Positions 1-8,935 of a stretch of 64,000 bases of DNA are shown here, one piece after another. Every line of letters begins with the position of its first letter. Within the stretch, counting starts at the first letter, position 1. Source of the DNA: Xylanibacter rarus (GTDB lineage: Bacteria > Bacteroidota > Bacteroidia > Bacteroidales > Bacteroidaceae); contig NZ_LFQU01000020.1 in the NCBI RefSeq assembly GCF_001275135.1, positions 1 to 64,000 of the forward strand. The letters run 5' to 3'. The notes beneath the pieces are model-generated. The model did not search any database. It saw nothing but the letters and a program-made list of their open reading frames with translations, and was not told where the DNA came from. The translations under genes and the position numbers were made by a program.

Positions 1-75
1 TTCTTTTTTATATGTTTTTCCTTAATCCTAATCTTGATGAAAGCAGTCTGAGCTAAGAAAAATAGTCTGTCATGA

Positions 76-735
76 TTACAGCTTGCTGCCGTAGCACAGG
101 TCGCCGGCATCGCCGAATCCCGGCACGATGTATTTGTGCTCGTTCATGCCCGGGTCAACGGCTGCGCACCATATTGTGGTCTTGTCGTCGGGCAGAGTCT
201 TCTTTATGTGGTCTATGCCGTCGGGTGTGGCTATCACGCAGGCTATGTGTATGCGCTTGGGCGTGCCTTTGGTAAGGAAGGCCTTGTAGCCCAGCTCCAT
301 CGATCCGCCCGTTGCCAGCATGGGGTCGGCTATGATGAGCGTCTTGCCGTCGATGCTCGGCGTGGCAAGATATTCAACATGTATGCCCACCTCGGTGTGC
401 TCGTTGTCGGTATATTCGCGGTATGCGCTCACAAAGGCGTTTCCGGCATGGTCGAACACGTTGAGGAATCCGTTGTGGAAAGGCAGTCCGGCGCGGAATA
501 TCGTGGCAAGGATAATCTTGTCGGCAGGCACGCTGACGCGCGATACGCCCAGGGGCGTGGTTACGTCTTTCGTCTCATATTCGAGCGTCTTGCTTATCTC
601 GTAGGCCATCATCTCGCCCACGCGCGTTATGTTGTTGCGGAACAGCAGGCGGTTCTGCTGATAGTTTACGTCTCTTATCTCTGCCAGATACTGATTGATG
701 ATTGAGTTTCCTTTACTAAGGTCTATGATTTCCAT
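76..735 (-). CDS. upp: uracil phosphoribosyltransferase
   Basis: The 219-residue product converts uracil and PRPP to UMP in pyrimidine salvage, in the cytosol. The PRPP-binding loop ADPMLATGGS lies at residues 136-145, and the uracil-binding end IVPGFGDAGD at 203-212, close to the C-terminus as in the UPRT family. The reading frame is open upstream to 858, but that extension is AT-rich and unlike the family. A TATCTTTG -7 box on the minus strand at 753-760 places transcription just before the Met at 735, so I chose that start. It is transcribed divergently from the lipoprotein gene at 968. The family assignment is secure from motifs and length. Confidence 0.95.
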   Translation of the reverse strand: MEIIDLSKGNSIINQYLAEIRDVNYQQNRLLFRNNITRVGEMMAYEISKTLEYETKDVTTPLGVSRVSVPADKIILATIFRAGLPFHNGFLNVFDHAGNAFVSAYREYTDNEHTEVGIHVEYLATPSIDGKTLIIADPMLATGGSMELGYKAFLTKGTPKRIHIACVIATPDGIDHIKKTLPDDKTTIWCAAVDPGMNEHKYIVPGFGDAGDLCYGSKL

Positions 736-752
736 AAGTCGTTTTTGAAAGA

Positions 753-782
753 CAAAGATAACGTAAATATGTTGCAATGCAA
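753..782 (-). promoter_or_regulatory. promoter of upp
   Basis: On the minus strand a TATCTTTG -7 element (753-760) has TTG 19 bases upstream (780-782), matching the Bacteroidota sigma factor pattern. The predicted start of transcription is about 10 bases before the upp start codon. Confidence 0.6.
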
Positions 783-967
783 AAAAAATTCGTATGAAAC
801 GATATATTTTTCTTTTTTCATATAACATGATGGCATGTAGCATAAGTATGTTTGTCAATAAGCTTAAATGTTAGTAATACAATAAAGTTTATTATATAAT
901 TTTGTTAAAAACATTATTTTGTATTAATATATTTCTTGCATGTCGATAAAATTTATATGTTTGCCAT

Positions 968-1585
968 ATGAAAAGAGTGGAATACGTTATTTTTATGCTT
1001 TTTGCTTTTATCATGTTTTCATGTTCTAATGAAGATAATGATACTGAGCGTCATATAATGAAAGACGGTAAGGTTGTTTATACTTATCCTGATGTCAAGT
1101 TTTATGGCGATAAGGAATCTTTTCGTGATGCAGTATTGGAAAATAGAGAGCATAATGACAGCGTAAAGGATGATTTGGAATGGCATAAGGATTCACTGTA
1201 CGGATACAATGGTGAATTGAAATATGATAAATGGGAAAAGGCAAAGTTCGGCTCATGGATAAGCGATTACGGGCTGACACCTGGCGCTGTTTATTTTGTG
1301 TCAGCCGTCAAGGTGCTGAAGTATATTCCTGCAACTTATGAAGATTGGGTCGTGACAGGTGAATATTTTACTCATGATGAAGACTCGATAGGTGCTTATG
1401 CTGATTACAACAATGGCAAAGTTGGCTTTGTCCTTAATCCGAACATGAGCTACGGATATTATGAGGCCACAACTTTCGTCAAGTGCATATCTTATGACGT
1501 AGAAGGAAATACGGTTGGCGTTTATTTTCCGGTAAGTCCAGACAAATTAAAATGGAAGTTCTTTAAAACGAAAGCAATATGGTAA
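968..1585 (+). CDS. small lipoprotein, function unknown
   Basis: A 205-residue protein with a lipoprotein signal: a hydrophobic stretch ends at Cys19 (FIMFSC), followed by an Asp/Glu-rich segment. In Bacteroidota such acidic residues after the lipid-bearing Cys often mark surface export. The rest is rich in Tyr, Asp and Lys with no motif I recognise. It stands alone between upp and pckA, and it looks more AT-rich than its neighbours. A TATGTTTG box at 956-963 ends only four bases before the ATG, so the mRNA may be nearly leaderless. The -33 spacing (TTG at 936-938) is short at 17 bases, so this promoter is uncertain. Confidence 0.7.
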   Translation: MKRVEYVIFMLFAFIMFSCSNEDNDTERHIMKDGKVVYTYPDVKFYGDKESFRDAVLENREHNDSVKDDLEWHKDSLYGYNGELKYDKWEKAKFGSWISDYGLTPGAVYFVSAVKVLKYIPATYEDWVVTGEYFTHDEDSIGAYADYNNGKVGFVLNPNMSYGYYEATTFVKCISYDVEGNTVGVYFPVSPDKLKWKFFKTKAIW

Positions 1586-2004
1586 CTAAAACGTTTTAAA
1601 GTCAGTTGTAAGTATTTTCCTATGATTTATTTACAGATATAACTTCCTGTTTTGTCAAAGTGCTAGCCATGTTTACTCCTGTTTTATATGGTGCTGCGTC
1701 TTTTCGTGGTCTCCGTCGTGATATAGAAGTAGCTTGTTTGTTATAATTTAAAGATTTGCGCAAGATGCTAGGTTATAAAGTGTTTTGCAGTCTTTTTGTC
1801 TAGAGAAGCGTTTGTTTTTGCAAAGTGCAAATTGCAAAAATACTTCGGGCAGTTTAAATTTTTAATACTTTAACCTAAAAAGACTTTTTATAGGTGTTTT
1901 TTATACCCTTCATTGTTGGCTGATAATCGATTTTTTGCTAACTTTGCAGCCGATTTAAGGTAACTATCAGGAACAAATAATTCACTTTTTAATATATTAT
2001 TAAA
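1586..2004. other. intergenic region upstream of pckA
   Basis: This 419-base AT-rich stretch has no open frame of note. The only elements I can support are a short AAAACGTTTT palindrome just after the lipoprotein gene and the pckA promoter at its right end. Confidence 0.5.
1916..1946 (+). promoter_or_regulatory. promoter of pckA
   Basis: TTG at 1916-1918 and TAACTTTG at 1939-1946 are separated by 20 bases, a close match to the Bacteroidota -33/-7 consensus. Transcription would begin near 1953, leaving a leader of about 50 bases. Confidence 0.75.
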
Positions 2005-3618
2005 ATGGCAAAGTTTGATAAGTCAGTTTTAGAAAAGTATGGAATCACAGGTACAACTGAGGTTCTTTACAACCCGTCTTATGAGGTATTGTTTGAGGAA
2101 GAGACAAAAGACGGCCTTACGGGTTTTGACAAAGGTCAGGTGACAGAACTCGGTGCAGTAAACGTAATGACAGGTATTTACACCGGACGTTCTCCTAAAG
2201 ATAAGTTCATCGTAATGGATGAAACTTCAAAGGACACTGTATGGTGGACTTCAGACGAATATAAGAACGACAACAAACCTGCTTCTCAGGAAGCTTGGGC
2301 TGCTGTTAAGGAAATAGCAAAGAATGAGCTTTCAAACAAGAAACTCTATGTTATCGACGGTTTCTGCGGTGCCAACAAGGACACACGTATGGCTGTTCGT
2401 TTCATCATGGAGGTAGCTTGGCAGGCTCACTTCGTAAAGAACATGTTCATCCGTCCTACTGAGGAGGAGCTTGAGGACTTTGAGCCTGACTTCGTTGTTT
2501 ACAACGCTTCTAAGGCTAAGGTTGAAAACTACAAGGAGCTCGGTCTGAACTCAGAGACAGCTGTTGTGTTCAACGTAACTTCAAGAGAGCAGGTTATCAT
2601 CAACACATGGTATGGTGGTGAGATGAAGAAGGGTATGTTCTCTATGATGAACTACTTCCTGCCGCTGAAGGGCATCGCTTCAATGCACTGCTCTGCTAAC
2701 TGCGACAAGAACGGCGAGAACACAGCTATCTTCTTCGGTCTGTCTGGTACAGGTAAGACAACTCTGTCTACTGACCCGAAACGTCTGCTTATCGGTGACG
2801 ACGAGCACGGATGGGACGACAACGGCGTGTTCAACTTCGAAGGTGGATGCTACGCTAAGGTTATCAACCTCGACAAGGAGAGCGAGCCCGATATCTACAA
2901 CGCTATCCGCCGCGACGCTCTGCTCGAGAACGTAACTGTTGACGCTGAGGGCAAGATTGACTTCACAGACAAGAGCACAACTGAGAACACTCGTGTTTCT
3001 TATCCTATCTACCACATCGACAACATCGTTAAGCCTGTTTCTCACGCACCGGCTGCTAAGCAGGTAATCTTCCTGTCAGCTGACGCATTCGGCGTACTGC
3101 CTCCTGTATCTATCCTGACTCCGGAGCAGACTAAGTACTACTTCCTCTCAGGCTTCACTGCTAAGTTGGCTGGTACAGAGCGTGGTATCACAGAGCCTAC
3201 TCCTACATTCTCTGCTTGCTTCGGTCAGGCATTCCTCGAGCTGCATCCTACAAAGTATGCTGAGGAGCTGGTTAAGAAGATGGAGAAGAGCGGTGCTAAG
3301 GCTTACCTGGTTAACACAGGTTGGAACGGAACTGGCAAGCGTATCTCAATCCGCGACACACGTGGTATCATCGACGCTATCCTCGACGGTTCTATCAACA
3401 ACGCTCCTACAAAGAAGATACCTATGTTCGACTTCGAGGTTCCGACAGAACTTCCTGGAGTTGATCCTAAGATCCTCGATCCGCGCGACACATACGCTGA
3501 CGCTGCTGAGTGGGAAGCTAAGGCTAAAGACCTCGCAGGCCGCTTCATCAAGAACTTCGTTAAGTACGAAGGAAATGAGGCTGGTAAGGCTCTCGTAGCT
3601 GCAGGTCCGAAACTCTAA
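2005..3618 (+). CDS. pckA: phosphoenolpyruvate carboxykinase (ATP)
   Basis: The 537-residue enzyme interconverts oxaloacetate + ATP and phosphoenolpyruvate + CO2. In fermentative Bacteroidales it usually works in the carboxylating direction, feeding the succinate branch (family knowledge). The kinase-type P-loop GLSGTGKT is at residues 245-252, and length and overall sequence fit the ATP-dependent family. Codon use differs from most neighbours: GCT, CGT, AAC and GAC are strongly preferred, as expected for a very highly expressed gene. It is monocistronic, with a good promoter at 1916-1946 and a strong hairpin terminator immediately downstream. Confidence 0.97.
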   Translation: MAKFDKSVLEKYGITGTTEVLYNPSYEVLFEEETKDGLTGFDKGQVTELGAVNVMTGIYTGRSPKDKFIVMDETSKDTVWWTSDEYKNDNKPASQEAWAAVKEIAKNELSNKKLYVIDGFCGANKDTRMAVRFIMEVAWQAHFVKNMFIRPTEEELEDFEPDFVVYNASKAKVENYKELGLNSETAVVFNVTSREQVIINTWYGGEMKKGMFSMMNYFLPLKGIASMHCSANCDKNGENTAIFFGLSGTGKTTLSTDPKRLLIGDDEHGWDDNGVFNFEGGCYAKVINLDKESEPDIYNAIRRDALLENVTVDAEGKIDFTDKSTTENTRVSYPIYHIDNIVKPVSHAPAAKQVIFLSADAFGVLPPVSILTPEQTKYYFLSGFTAKLAGTERGITEPTPTFSACFGQAFLELHPTKYAEELVKKMEKSGAKAYLVNTGWNGTGKRISIRDTRGIIDAILDGSINNAPTKKIPMFDFEVPTELPGVDPKILDPRDTYADAAEWEAKAKDLAGRFIKNFVKYEGNEAGKALVAAGPKL

Positions 3619-3650
3619 TTCTGAATAAAATAGATTTAGATATCCTTTTA

Positions 3651-3685
3651 AGTAGGCGTGCCTTATGGCATGCCTACTTTCTTTT
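3651..3685 (+). terminator. terminator of pckA
   Basis: A 12-bp stem (AGTAGGCGTGCC paired with GGCATGCCTACT, one G-U pair) closes a TTAT loop and is followed by TTTCTTTTT, a classic intrinsic terminator. Confidence 0.85.
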
Positions 3686-3990
3686 TGTGCCCTGCCGTAT
3701 GGCCCATGGCGCCCTGCCGTGCAGCGTGCGGTGAGTCTGCCTGACAGCCCCTGATGCCTGTCGGAGGGGTGGGGCAGATGGATAATCCCAAGTCTGCCGT
3801 TGTTATTCAGTCTGTATTTTTGCTTAATATTGAGCGGGTCGTAGTTTTCGCCTTTCGCGGTTATGGCGGGCTATGTCATTAAAAACAGACGAAAATGCTT
3901 CAATAGAGACAAAAAGACGGCTTGAAGGCATGAATGAACAAAATGGATTAAGCCATATACGATATGATGACGATTTGGGATAATATGAAA

Positions 3991-4210
3991 CAGAAAAGTT
4001 TTTCGTATTTACTCGTCACTCATCACGGCGGTATGTTATGCGCTGTATGTCAGACGTTTGCGGTGTGATGAGTTGATGTATTGACTCATCACATCTGCCT
4101 CATGGCATCCCGGCGTGATGAGCTGCAGACATGGTTTGCTGTGGCTTATGTTGTTGACAGTCAGTCGGTTATACCATATTGTCGTGGGTGATGAGCCTTT
4201 CTTGAAAACA
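3991..4210 (+). repeat. GTGATGAGT-box element, diverged copy
   Basis: This holds ordered boxes ACTCATCAC (4018), GTGATGAGT (4065), ACTCATCAC (4084), GTGATGAG (4115) and GTGATGAG (4188). The spacings 19, 31 and 73 match the copy at 31421-31649 (19, 32, 73), although the sequence between the boxes has diverged. The ends are weakly inverted: AAAAGTTTTTC at the left and a TTTCTTGAAAAC end at the right. There is no coding capacity. It lies directly upstream of the palindromic array at 4215. Confidence 0.65.
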
Positions 4211-4214
4211 TATT

Positions 4215-4325
4215 GCATTTTACGGCTTTGCAAAAGCATACCTTTTACGTTCCAAAAGGTGCCCTTTCAGCCTGCAAAAGGCCATGTTTCGGCGTGCCGT
4301 TTGCCGTCTTTTGCAAAGCAGGCTG
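4215..4325 (+). repeat. AAAAG-palindrome array, copy A
   Basis: Tandem imperfect palindromic units run through this stretch, for example GCAAAAGCATACCTTTTACG and CAAAAGGTGCCCTTTCAG, then GCAAAAGGCCATGTTTCGGC and an inverted unit ending in TCTTTTGCA. The same design recurs at 19472, 26456, 31661, 41333 and 49803. It follows a GTGATGAGT-box element, as at 31.4-31.7 kb. Confidence 0.75.
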
Positions 4326-4587
4326 TTTTTGTGGTGCCGGCATTAGGCCAGGCCCTTTGTTTCTGCGCATTTTACAGTTGTCAACATTTCATGCCATATC
4401 CCCTCTGCCTTATATAAATTATGCGGTTGCGCTTTTATTTTTTTTATCCTGCCGGCACGAAAGAAAAATAAATTCAGTATATTTGTAAAAAAATATCCCG
4501 TGCGTGTCATTGTGCGTCTTCCGCCCTTGTATGCCCTGCGGGGATGAGTTTCTTAAATGTTTAACCTAACCATCTTATCTCAAAATT

Positions 4588-5367
4588 ATGAAACCTGCAA
4601 TGCTGCTAAAAGCTATTATCAGTGTGTTGTTATTCTCGTCTGTAACTGCGGCTCAGGCTCAGACTGCCCGTCCGTTCAAGGGTGCCTGGTATGCCGACGG
4701 ACTGTATGTCGACATCGACTTCTACGGAAAGAGTATATCTGACCCTAACTCGATGGACGGCGACCCGTGTGCCGGCATAATAAGAATCAAGCCCGATGAC
4801 ACGTCGATGGCGTATACGATTGAAAACCTTAAGATGAGCGGCAACAGGGCCACGGCCACAGCCTACTTTGCTGAGAAAGACTCTAGGCTCAGCTTCGAGT
4901 ATATGGCAGACGGCAGTTTGAAGATGACCAGCAGCGACGGCTTCTCGTATGTGGACGACGAACTGAAGAAACTGCCGCAGAATTCGTATGTCCTGCACAG
5001 GGCGTCGCCGTTCAACGGTGAATGGAAACTGGCAAAGGGCGACGGCACGCTGCGCATAAACCTCTACTACAAGAGCATGTATGAGGAAAACGCCGAAGGC
5101 GGAAGCGAGATGTGCTACGGAACTATTTATGTTGCATACGGCAACGGAATGAAGGTGGACAACAGCCTGATAAGGGCCCGCAAGATAGAGGGCAACAAGG
5201 CTGTGATTGAGTATGTAGGCGGACGCGACGGCAACACTTACCGTGCCGTGCTCGTTTATAACCCGTCAACACGCCAGATTACGGTCAAGTCGCCCGTGTC
5301 TGTCGGTGCCTCTGGCGGAATTAAGGAGAGCTTTGTGGTAGACGGCATGGTGTTCACGCGCCGCTGA
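4588..5367 (+). CDS. secreted protein with an internally duplicated domain
   Basis: A 259-residue protein with a cleavable signal peptide (residues 1-25, ending TAAQAQ). The mature part contains two related modules of about 90-100 residues. Each begins PF-x-G-x-W (residues 29 and 141), continues through a strand ending Y-x-K-S, and carries one Cys (61 and 176) before a G-x-I strand. The pattern suggests two small beta domains, with the cysteines possibly paired with each other. I do not recognise the family. It is monocistronic, with a TATATTTG box at 4478-4485 as a possible -7 element and a GC-rich terminator downstream. Confidence 0.75.
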   Translation: MKPAMLLKAIISVLLFSSVTAAQAQTARPFKGAWYADGLYVDIDFYGKSISDPNSMDGDPCAGIIRIKPDDTSMAYTIENLKMSGNRATATAYFAEKDSRLSFEYMADGSLKMTSSDGFSYVDDELKKLPQNSYVLHRASPFNGEWKLAKGDGTLRINLYYKSMYEENAEGGSEMCYGTIYVAYGNGMKVDNSLIRARKIEGNKAVIEYVGGRDGNTYRAVLVYNPSTRQITVKSPVSVGASGGIKESFVVDGMVFTRR

Positions 5368-5411
5368 TGCCGCTGCGTGATAGTCTTTTTGTCCCTTTCA
5401 GGGCGGTATGT

Positions 5412-5457
5412 GCGCCCGGCCTGCATGCGTGTGCATGTGTGGCCGGGCGCGGCTTTT
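5412..5457 (+). terminator. terminator after the duplicated-domain protein
   Basis: A perfect 10-bp GC-rich stem (GCGCCCGGCC with GGCCGGGCGC, 5412-5421 and 5441-5450) is followed by GGCTTTTG. Confidence 0.65.
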
Positions 5458-5673
5458 GTCATGTCCTGCCGCAGGCTTTTAGCTCCCGTGCAGGCTGCCG
5501 CCGCCCGGTTTCCGTCCGTGCATGCTGCGGCGTGCGGGGGCATATTCCGTGGCCGTTCGGGCCGTTTTAGGTGGTCGGCTGTCGTGCGGCAGCCTGTTTG
5601 CGTTGACGAAAAACAAGTGTTTTGATTTAAGTCAAAAAAACAGCTTTTTGATGCAAAAAACAAAGTAAAACGC

Positions 5674-5704
5674 TTGTGTGTTCGCACACAATGCGCTATC
5701 TTTG
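5674..5704 (+). promoter_or_regulatory. promoter of the candidate small RNA
   Basis: TTG (5674-5676) and TATCTTTG (5697-5704) lie 20 bases apart. Transcription would begin near 5711, and no gene starts within the next 300 bases. Confidence 0.65.
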
Positions 5705-5710
5705 CTTCGT

Positions 5711-5906
5711 GTTCGTGAGAATACGTTTTCATAGGTTAGTAGTTTGATAGATTTAAGGTAAAGATTATGTTATTAGATTTTTAATTAAGTGATGTTGGTC
5801 TTAAATTTTGTTGATGACCAAAATGTACATCATTAATTTGATTAACACCAACATCAGTTAAGGTTTTGTGAGGTCGGCGTGAGTGATTCATACCGGCCTC
5901 TTTTTT
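5711..5906 (+). ncRNA. candidate small RNA of about 196 nt
   Basis: The segment has its own promoter on the left and an intrinsic terminator on the right (GAGGTCGG/CCGGCCTC stem at 5870-5900, then six T). Between them is a second strong hairpin whose 10-bp outer stem pairs 5790-5799 with 5847-5856 and which has an inner helix around TGATGA/TCATTA. No open frame of useful length lies inside. The next gene has a separate -7 box at 6011-6018, so this is more likely a free-standing transcript than a leader. Length is compatible with 6S RNA, but I cannot show the 6S fold. Confidence 0.5.
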
Positions 5907-6010
5907 ATAAAAACTTTAAAAAAACTTATATATGTATATAAAAAGTCCAATTTATTAATAATTTAGACAATAAAGTATTTAAAATCAGGCTTTATTTAAG
6001 GAATTCTGAT

Positions 6011-6018
6011 TAAATTTG
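6011..6018 (+). promoter_or_regulatory. -7 element of the envelope-biogenesis cluster
   Basis: TAAATTTG at 6011-6018 lies 28 bases before the Met at 6046. It argues against the upstream TTG as start codon, because that TTG is inside this box. Confidence 0.5.
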
Positions 6019-6045
6019 CAGCTAAAAATAGAAAATATTCAGCGA

Positions 6046-7461
6046 ATGAAACGTATTATCCAGTGTTTGGCAATACTGTTCTCCGGGACATTTTTACTGG
6101 CTTCATGCCTTAGTGACGACAACGACAACAATTTTGTATATTATGACGACACCGCCATAACGTCATTTTCTTTAGGTACGGTCAATCAGTATCTTCACAC
6201 TCTGTCATCCGAAGGAGAGGACAGCGTCTACAAGGTAGAGATTACCGGCAGCAACTACAAATTCTACATCGACCAGCTTAAACGCGAGATTTACAACCCC
6301 GACTCTCTGCCCGCAGGCACTGATGCCGCGCACGTGATATGCAACGTGGGAAGCAAGAACTCGGGCATCGTGGTGATAAAGAATGTAGACAGCGACACCC
6401 TGTCGTATTACAGCAGCTCTGACTCTGTAGACTTCACACAGCCGCGCGAGTTCAGAGTATATTCGGTAGGCGGAGCATACTATCGTGCCTACAAGGTCAG
6501 CGTGAACGTCCATAAGGAAGATCCCGACTCATTCCGCTGGAACGCTCTGCCCGTGGAGCCGCGCTTTACGGCCATGAGCGGCATGAAGGCCGTTACGCTC
6601 AACGGCAAGGTGATGCTGTTCGGAAGCAACGGAACGGCAACTACAGCTCTGACAACTGATGCGGCAGGCACATGGACCGCCCTGACTGCGGCAACTCAGC
6701 TCGACGCCGACGCTTACAAGAGCGTTATCGTGAAGGACAACATGCTGTATACGCTCAGCAACGGCACCGTGATGACATCTGCCGACGGAACGGCCTGGAC
6801 AGCAGTGGCAGCCGCTGATATCAGACAGCTCCTTGGCGCAGGCACAAGCAAGATATATGCCATGGATGCGGCAGGCAGACCCGTAAGCTCTGCCGACAAC
6901 GGTGCCACATGGACAGCCGACAACATAGTAGGCGACGAGGCAAAGTTGCCCGTGCACAATGCCGGACTTGCCACCTTCGCGCTTAACACAGACAAAAGCT
7001 CAGAGCGCATAATAATAGCCGGCAATCCTGCCGACGACGCCTTTACGGCAGACTCTGTGGCTTTCGTGTGGAGCAAGATAGAGGAGTATGCCCCAGGTTC
7101 GGAGCAGCACTCATGGATAGAATGCAACGAAGAGAACAACTATCAGCTGCCGCGTCTGTCTGACCTCAAGATGACACGCTACGGCGACGTGCTCATAGCC
7201 ATGGGCGGAACAGCGCTCGGCACATGCAAGGAAAAAGCATTCGGAAAGATATATGTAAGCCAGGACAACGGACTGACATGGCATACAGACGACAGCTATG
7301 TTATGCCCGAGGGCTTCACCAACGGAACGAGCAACACGTTTGCCATAACGGTTGACGACGAAAACTGCCTTTGGATAATATGCGGCGGCAACGGACAGGT
7401 GTGGCGCGGAAGGCTCAACAAGCTGGGATGGGCCGACAACCAGACCTCGTTCACAAAATAA
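6046..7461 (+). CDS. BNR/Asp-box surface lipoprotein (DUF6242-like)
   Basis: A 471-residue lipoprotein. The signal ends at Cys21 (FLLASC) and is followed by an Asp-rich stretch typical of surface-exported Bacteroidota lipoproteins. The C-terminal two thirds hold repeated segments resembling Asp-box/BNR motifs (SADGTAWTA, SADNGATWTA and SQDNGLTWHT), which suggests a beta-propeller. I think this matches the DUF6242 family often found just upstream of the small barrel and uppS in Bacteroidales, but I have not checked it. It is the first gene of a plus-strand cluster leading to bamA. The start was moved 10 codons in from the longest frame because of the signal peptide and the -7 box. Confidence 0.8.
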   Translation: MKRIIQCLAILFSGTFLLASCLSDDNDNNFVYYDDTAITSFSLGTVNQYLHTLSSEGEDSVYKVEITGSNYKFYIDQLKREIYNPDSLPAGTDAAHVICNVGSKNSGIVVIKNVDSDTLSYYSSSDSVDFTQPREFRVYSVGGAYYRAYKVSVNVHKEDPDSFRWNALPVEPRFTAMSGMKAVTLNGKVMLFGSNGTATTALTTDAAGTWTALTAATQLDADAYKSVIVKDNMLYTLSNGTVMTSADGTAWTAVAAADIRQLLGAGTSKIYAMDAAGRPVSSADNGATWTADNIVGDEAKLPVHNAGLATFALNTDKSSERIIIAGNPADDAFTADSVAFVWSKIEEYAPGSEQHSWIECNEENNYQLPRLSDLKMTRYGDVLIAMGGTALGTCKEKAFGKIYVSQDNGLTWHTDDSYVMPEGFTNGTSNTFAITVDDENCLWIICGGNGQVWRGRLNKLGWADNQTSFTK

Positions 7462-7497
7462 CAAAATAACCGTATAATAACAGTTCACCACCCGTAA

Positions 7498-8178
7498 ATG
7501 AGAAAAATCCTGCTTTGCATCATTGTCTCGGCGCTGTCGCTTTGTGCAATGGCACAAGACGACAACGAATATAAGATGGAGATTGGTGTGGGCGCAGGCA
7601 TGGTGGCATACGAGGGCGACTTCAACGGCAACGTGACCAAGAACATGCAGCCCATGGCGTCGCTCATTCTCAGACGTGTAATCAATCCGTACATGGGCCT
7701 TAAGCTCGACCTCTCATATGGAAAGCTGAAGGGCAGCTCGGCCGGGCTTGAGACATGGTATCCCGAGTATTCCGACAATCCGGTTGAATTCAGCAACACG
7801 CTCATCGACCTCGGAATAACTTATGAATACAACTTCTGGCCTTATGGCACGGGCCGTGAGTACAGAGGAGCCAAGCGCCTCACTCCGTTCATATTCCTCG
7901 GACTTGGCGCAACATACGTAAAGGCAGACGCCGACAACGTGTTTACGGCAAACCTTCCGCTCGGCCTGGGCGTGAAATATAAAATAGGGTCGCGGCTGAA
8001 CCTTGGCCTTGAGTGGGCTGTCCACTTCTCGCTCAGCGACAAGCTCGACGGCGTGGCAGACCCTTACTGCATCAAGAGTTCGGGACTTTTCAAAAATACT
8101 GACTGCTATTCGGCTCTGAAGCTGACATTAACCTACAGCTTCATGCCTAAATGTATAACATGTAATAAAGATGACTGA
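7498..8178 (+). CDS. small outer-membrane beta-barrel (DUF6089-like)
   Basis: A 226-residue protein with a signal peptide (residues 1-20, ending CAMAQ), then alternating amphipathic strands rich in Gly and aromatic residues. These are typical of an 8-10-stranded barrel (for example [32 protein letters not shown]). It resembles the DUF6089 family that sits beside uppS and bamA in Bacteroidales. It lies 36 bases after the lipoprotein gene, and its last 8 bases overlap the uppS start, so translation of the two is probably coupled. The function of the family is not known to me. Confidence 0.82.
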   Translation: MRKILLCIIVSALSLCAMAQDDNEYKMEIGVGAGMVAYEGDFNGNVTKNMQPMASLILRRVINPYMGLKLDLSYGKLKGSSAGLETWYPEYSDNPVEFSNTLIDLGITYEYNFWPYGTGREYRGAKRLTPFIFLGLGATYVKADADNVFTANLPLGLGVKYKIGSRLNLGLEWAVHFSLSDKLDGVADPYCIKSSGLFKNTDCYSALKLTLTYSFMPKCITCNKDD

Positions 8179-8911
8179 GACTAAGATTGACATGAACCGT
8201 ATACCGCAGCACATTGCCATCATCATGGACGGCAACGGCAGATGGGCAACTGAGCGCGGCAAGAAGCGCAGCTACGGCCATCAGGCCGGTGTTGAGTCGG
8301 TTAGGAAAATCACGTCAGAGTGTGTGAAGCTCGGCGTGAAGTATCTGACGCTTTACACCTTCTCAACCGAAAACTGGAACCGCCCCGCCGATGAGGTGGC
8401 CGCACTTATGGGCCTTGTGCTCACGGCTCTTGAGGACGAGATATTCATGAAGAACAATGTGCGCTTCCGCGTTATCGGTGATGTCGACAGGCTTCCGCTA
8501 CAGGTCAGGGAGAAGCTGGACGAGACAATGGAGCACACCAAGGACAACAGTGCCATGACGATGGTGGTGGCTCTCAGCTACTCTTCAAAGTGGGAGATAA
8601 CCAACGCCGTAAAGAACATAGCCGCCGAGGTTAAGGACGGACGTCTCGCAATCGACGCAATCGACGAGAATGTCGTGGCAGACCACATGCAGACACGCTT
8701 CATGCCCGACCCCGACCTGCTGATACGCACGGGCGGAGAGGTGCGCATATCCAACTATCTGCTCTGGCAGATAGCCTATTCGGAGCTTTATTTCTGCGAC
8801 ACTTACTGGCCCGACTTCGACGAGCAGAGCCTGCATGAGGCCATTGCAAGCTATCAGAAGCGCCAAAGACGCTTCGGCAAGACCGAGGAACAAGTTGAAA
8901 ACGATAATTAA
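8171..8911 (+). CDS. uppS: isoprenyl (undecaprenyl) diphosphate synthase
   Basis: A 246-residue cis-prenyltransferase that makes undecaprenyl diphosphate, the lipid carrier for peptidoglycan and surface polysaccharides. The hallmark [10 protein letters not shown], with catalytic Asp20, is near the N-terminus. The C-terminal R-T-G-G-E[10 protein letters not shown] region (residues about 181-195) binds diphosphate. It overlaps the preceding barrel gene and is followed by bamA after 24 bases, the usual Bacteroidales order. A second possible start, Met8 (8192), would shorten it slightly. Confidence 0.95.
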   Translation: MTETKIDMNRIPQHIAIIMDGNGRWATERGKKRSYGHQAGVESVRKITSECVKLGVKYLTLYTFSTENWNRPADEVAALMGLVLTALEDEIFMKNNVRFRVIGDVDRLPLQVREKLDETMEHTKDNSAMTMVVALSYSSKWEITNAVKNIAAEVKDGRLAIDAIDENVVADHMQTRFMPDPDLLIRTGGEVRISNYLLWQIAYSELYFCDTYWPDFDEQSLHEAIASYQKRQRRFGKTEEQVENDN

Positions 8912-8935
8912 TATTCAAGACAACAGACATATAAG

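Noticed and set aside
136-705. Long plus-strand frame opposite upp
   Set aside because: It is a shadow of the minus-strand upp gene, created by codon composition.
4115-4488. Small plus-strand reading frames over repeat copy A
   Set aside because: They are translations of the GTGATGAGT and AAAAG repeats; comparable nonsense frames occur over copies B and D, with no promoter, signal or conserved start.
5256-5732. 158-codon minus-strand frame between 5256 and 5732
   Set aside because: It overlaps a terminator hairpin and the small-RNA promoter and shows low-complexity composition; no signal for translation.
6016-6045. TTG start of the BNR lipoprotein at 6016
   Set aside because: The TTG is inside the -7 box TAAATTTG at 6011-6018; the Met at 6046 begins a clear signal peptide.
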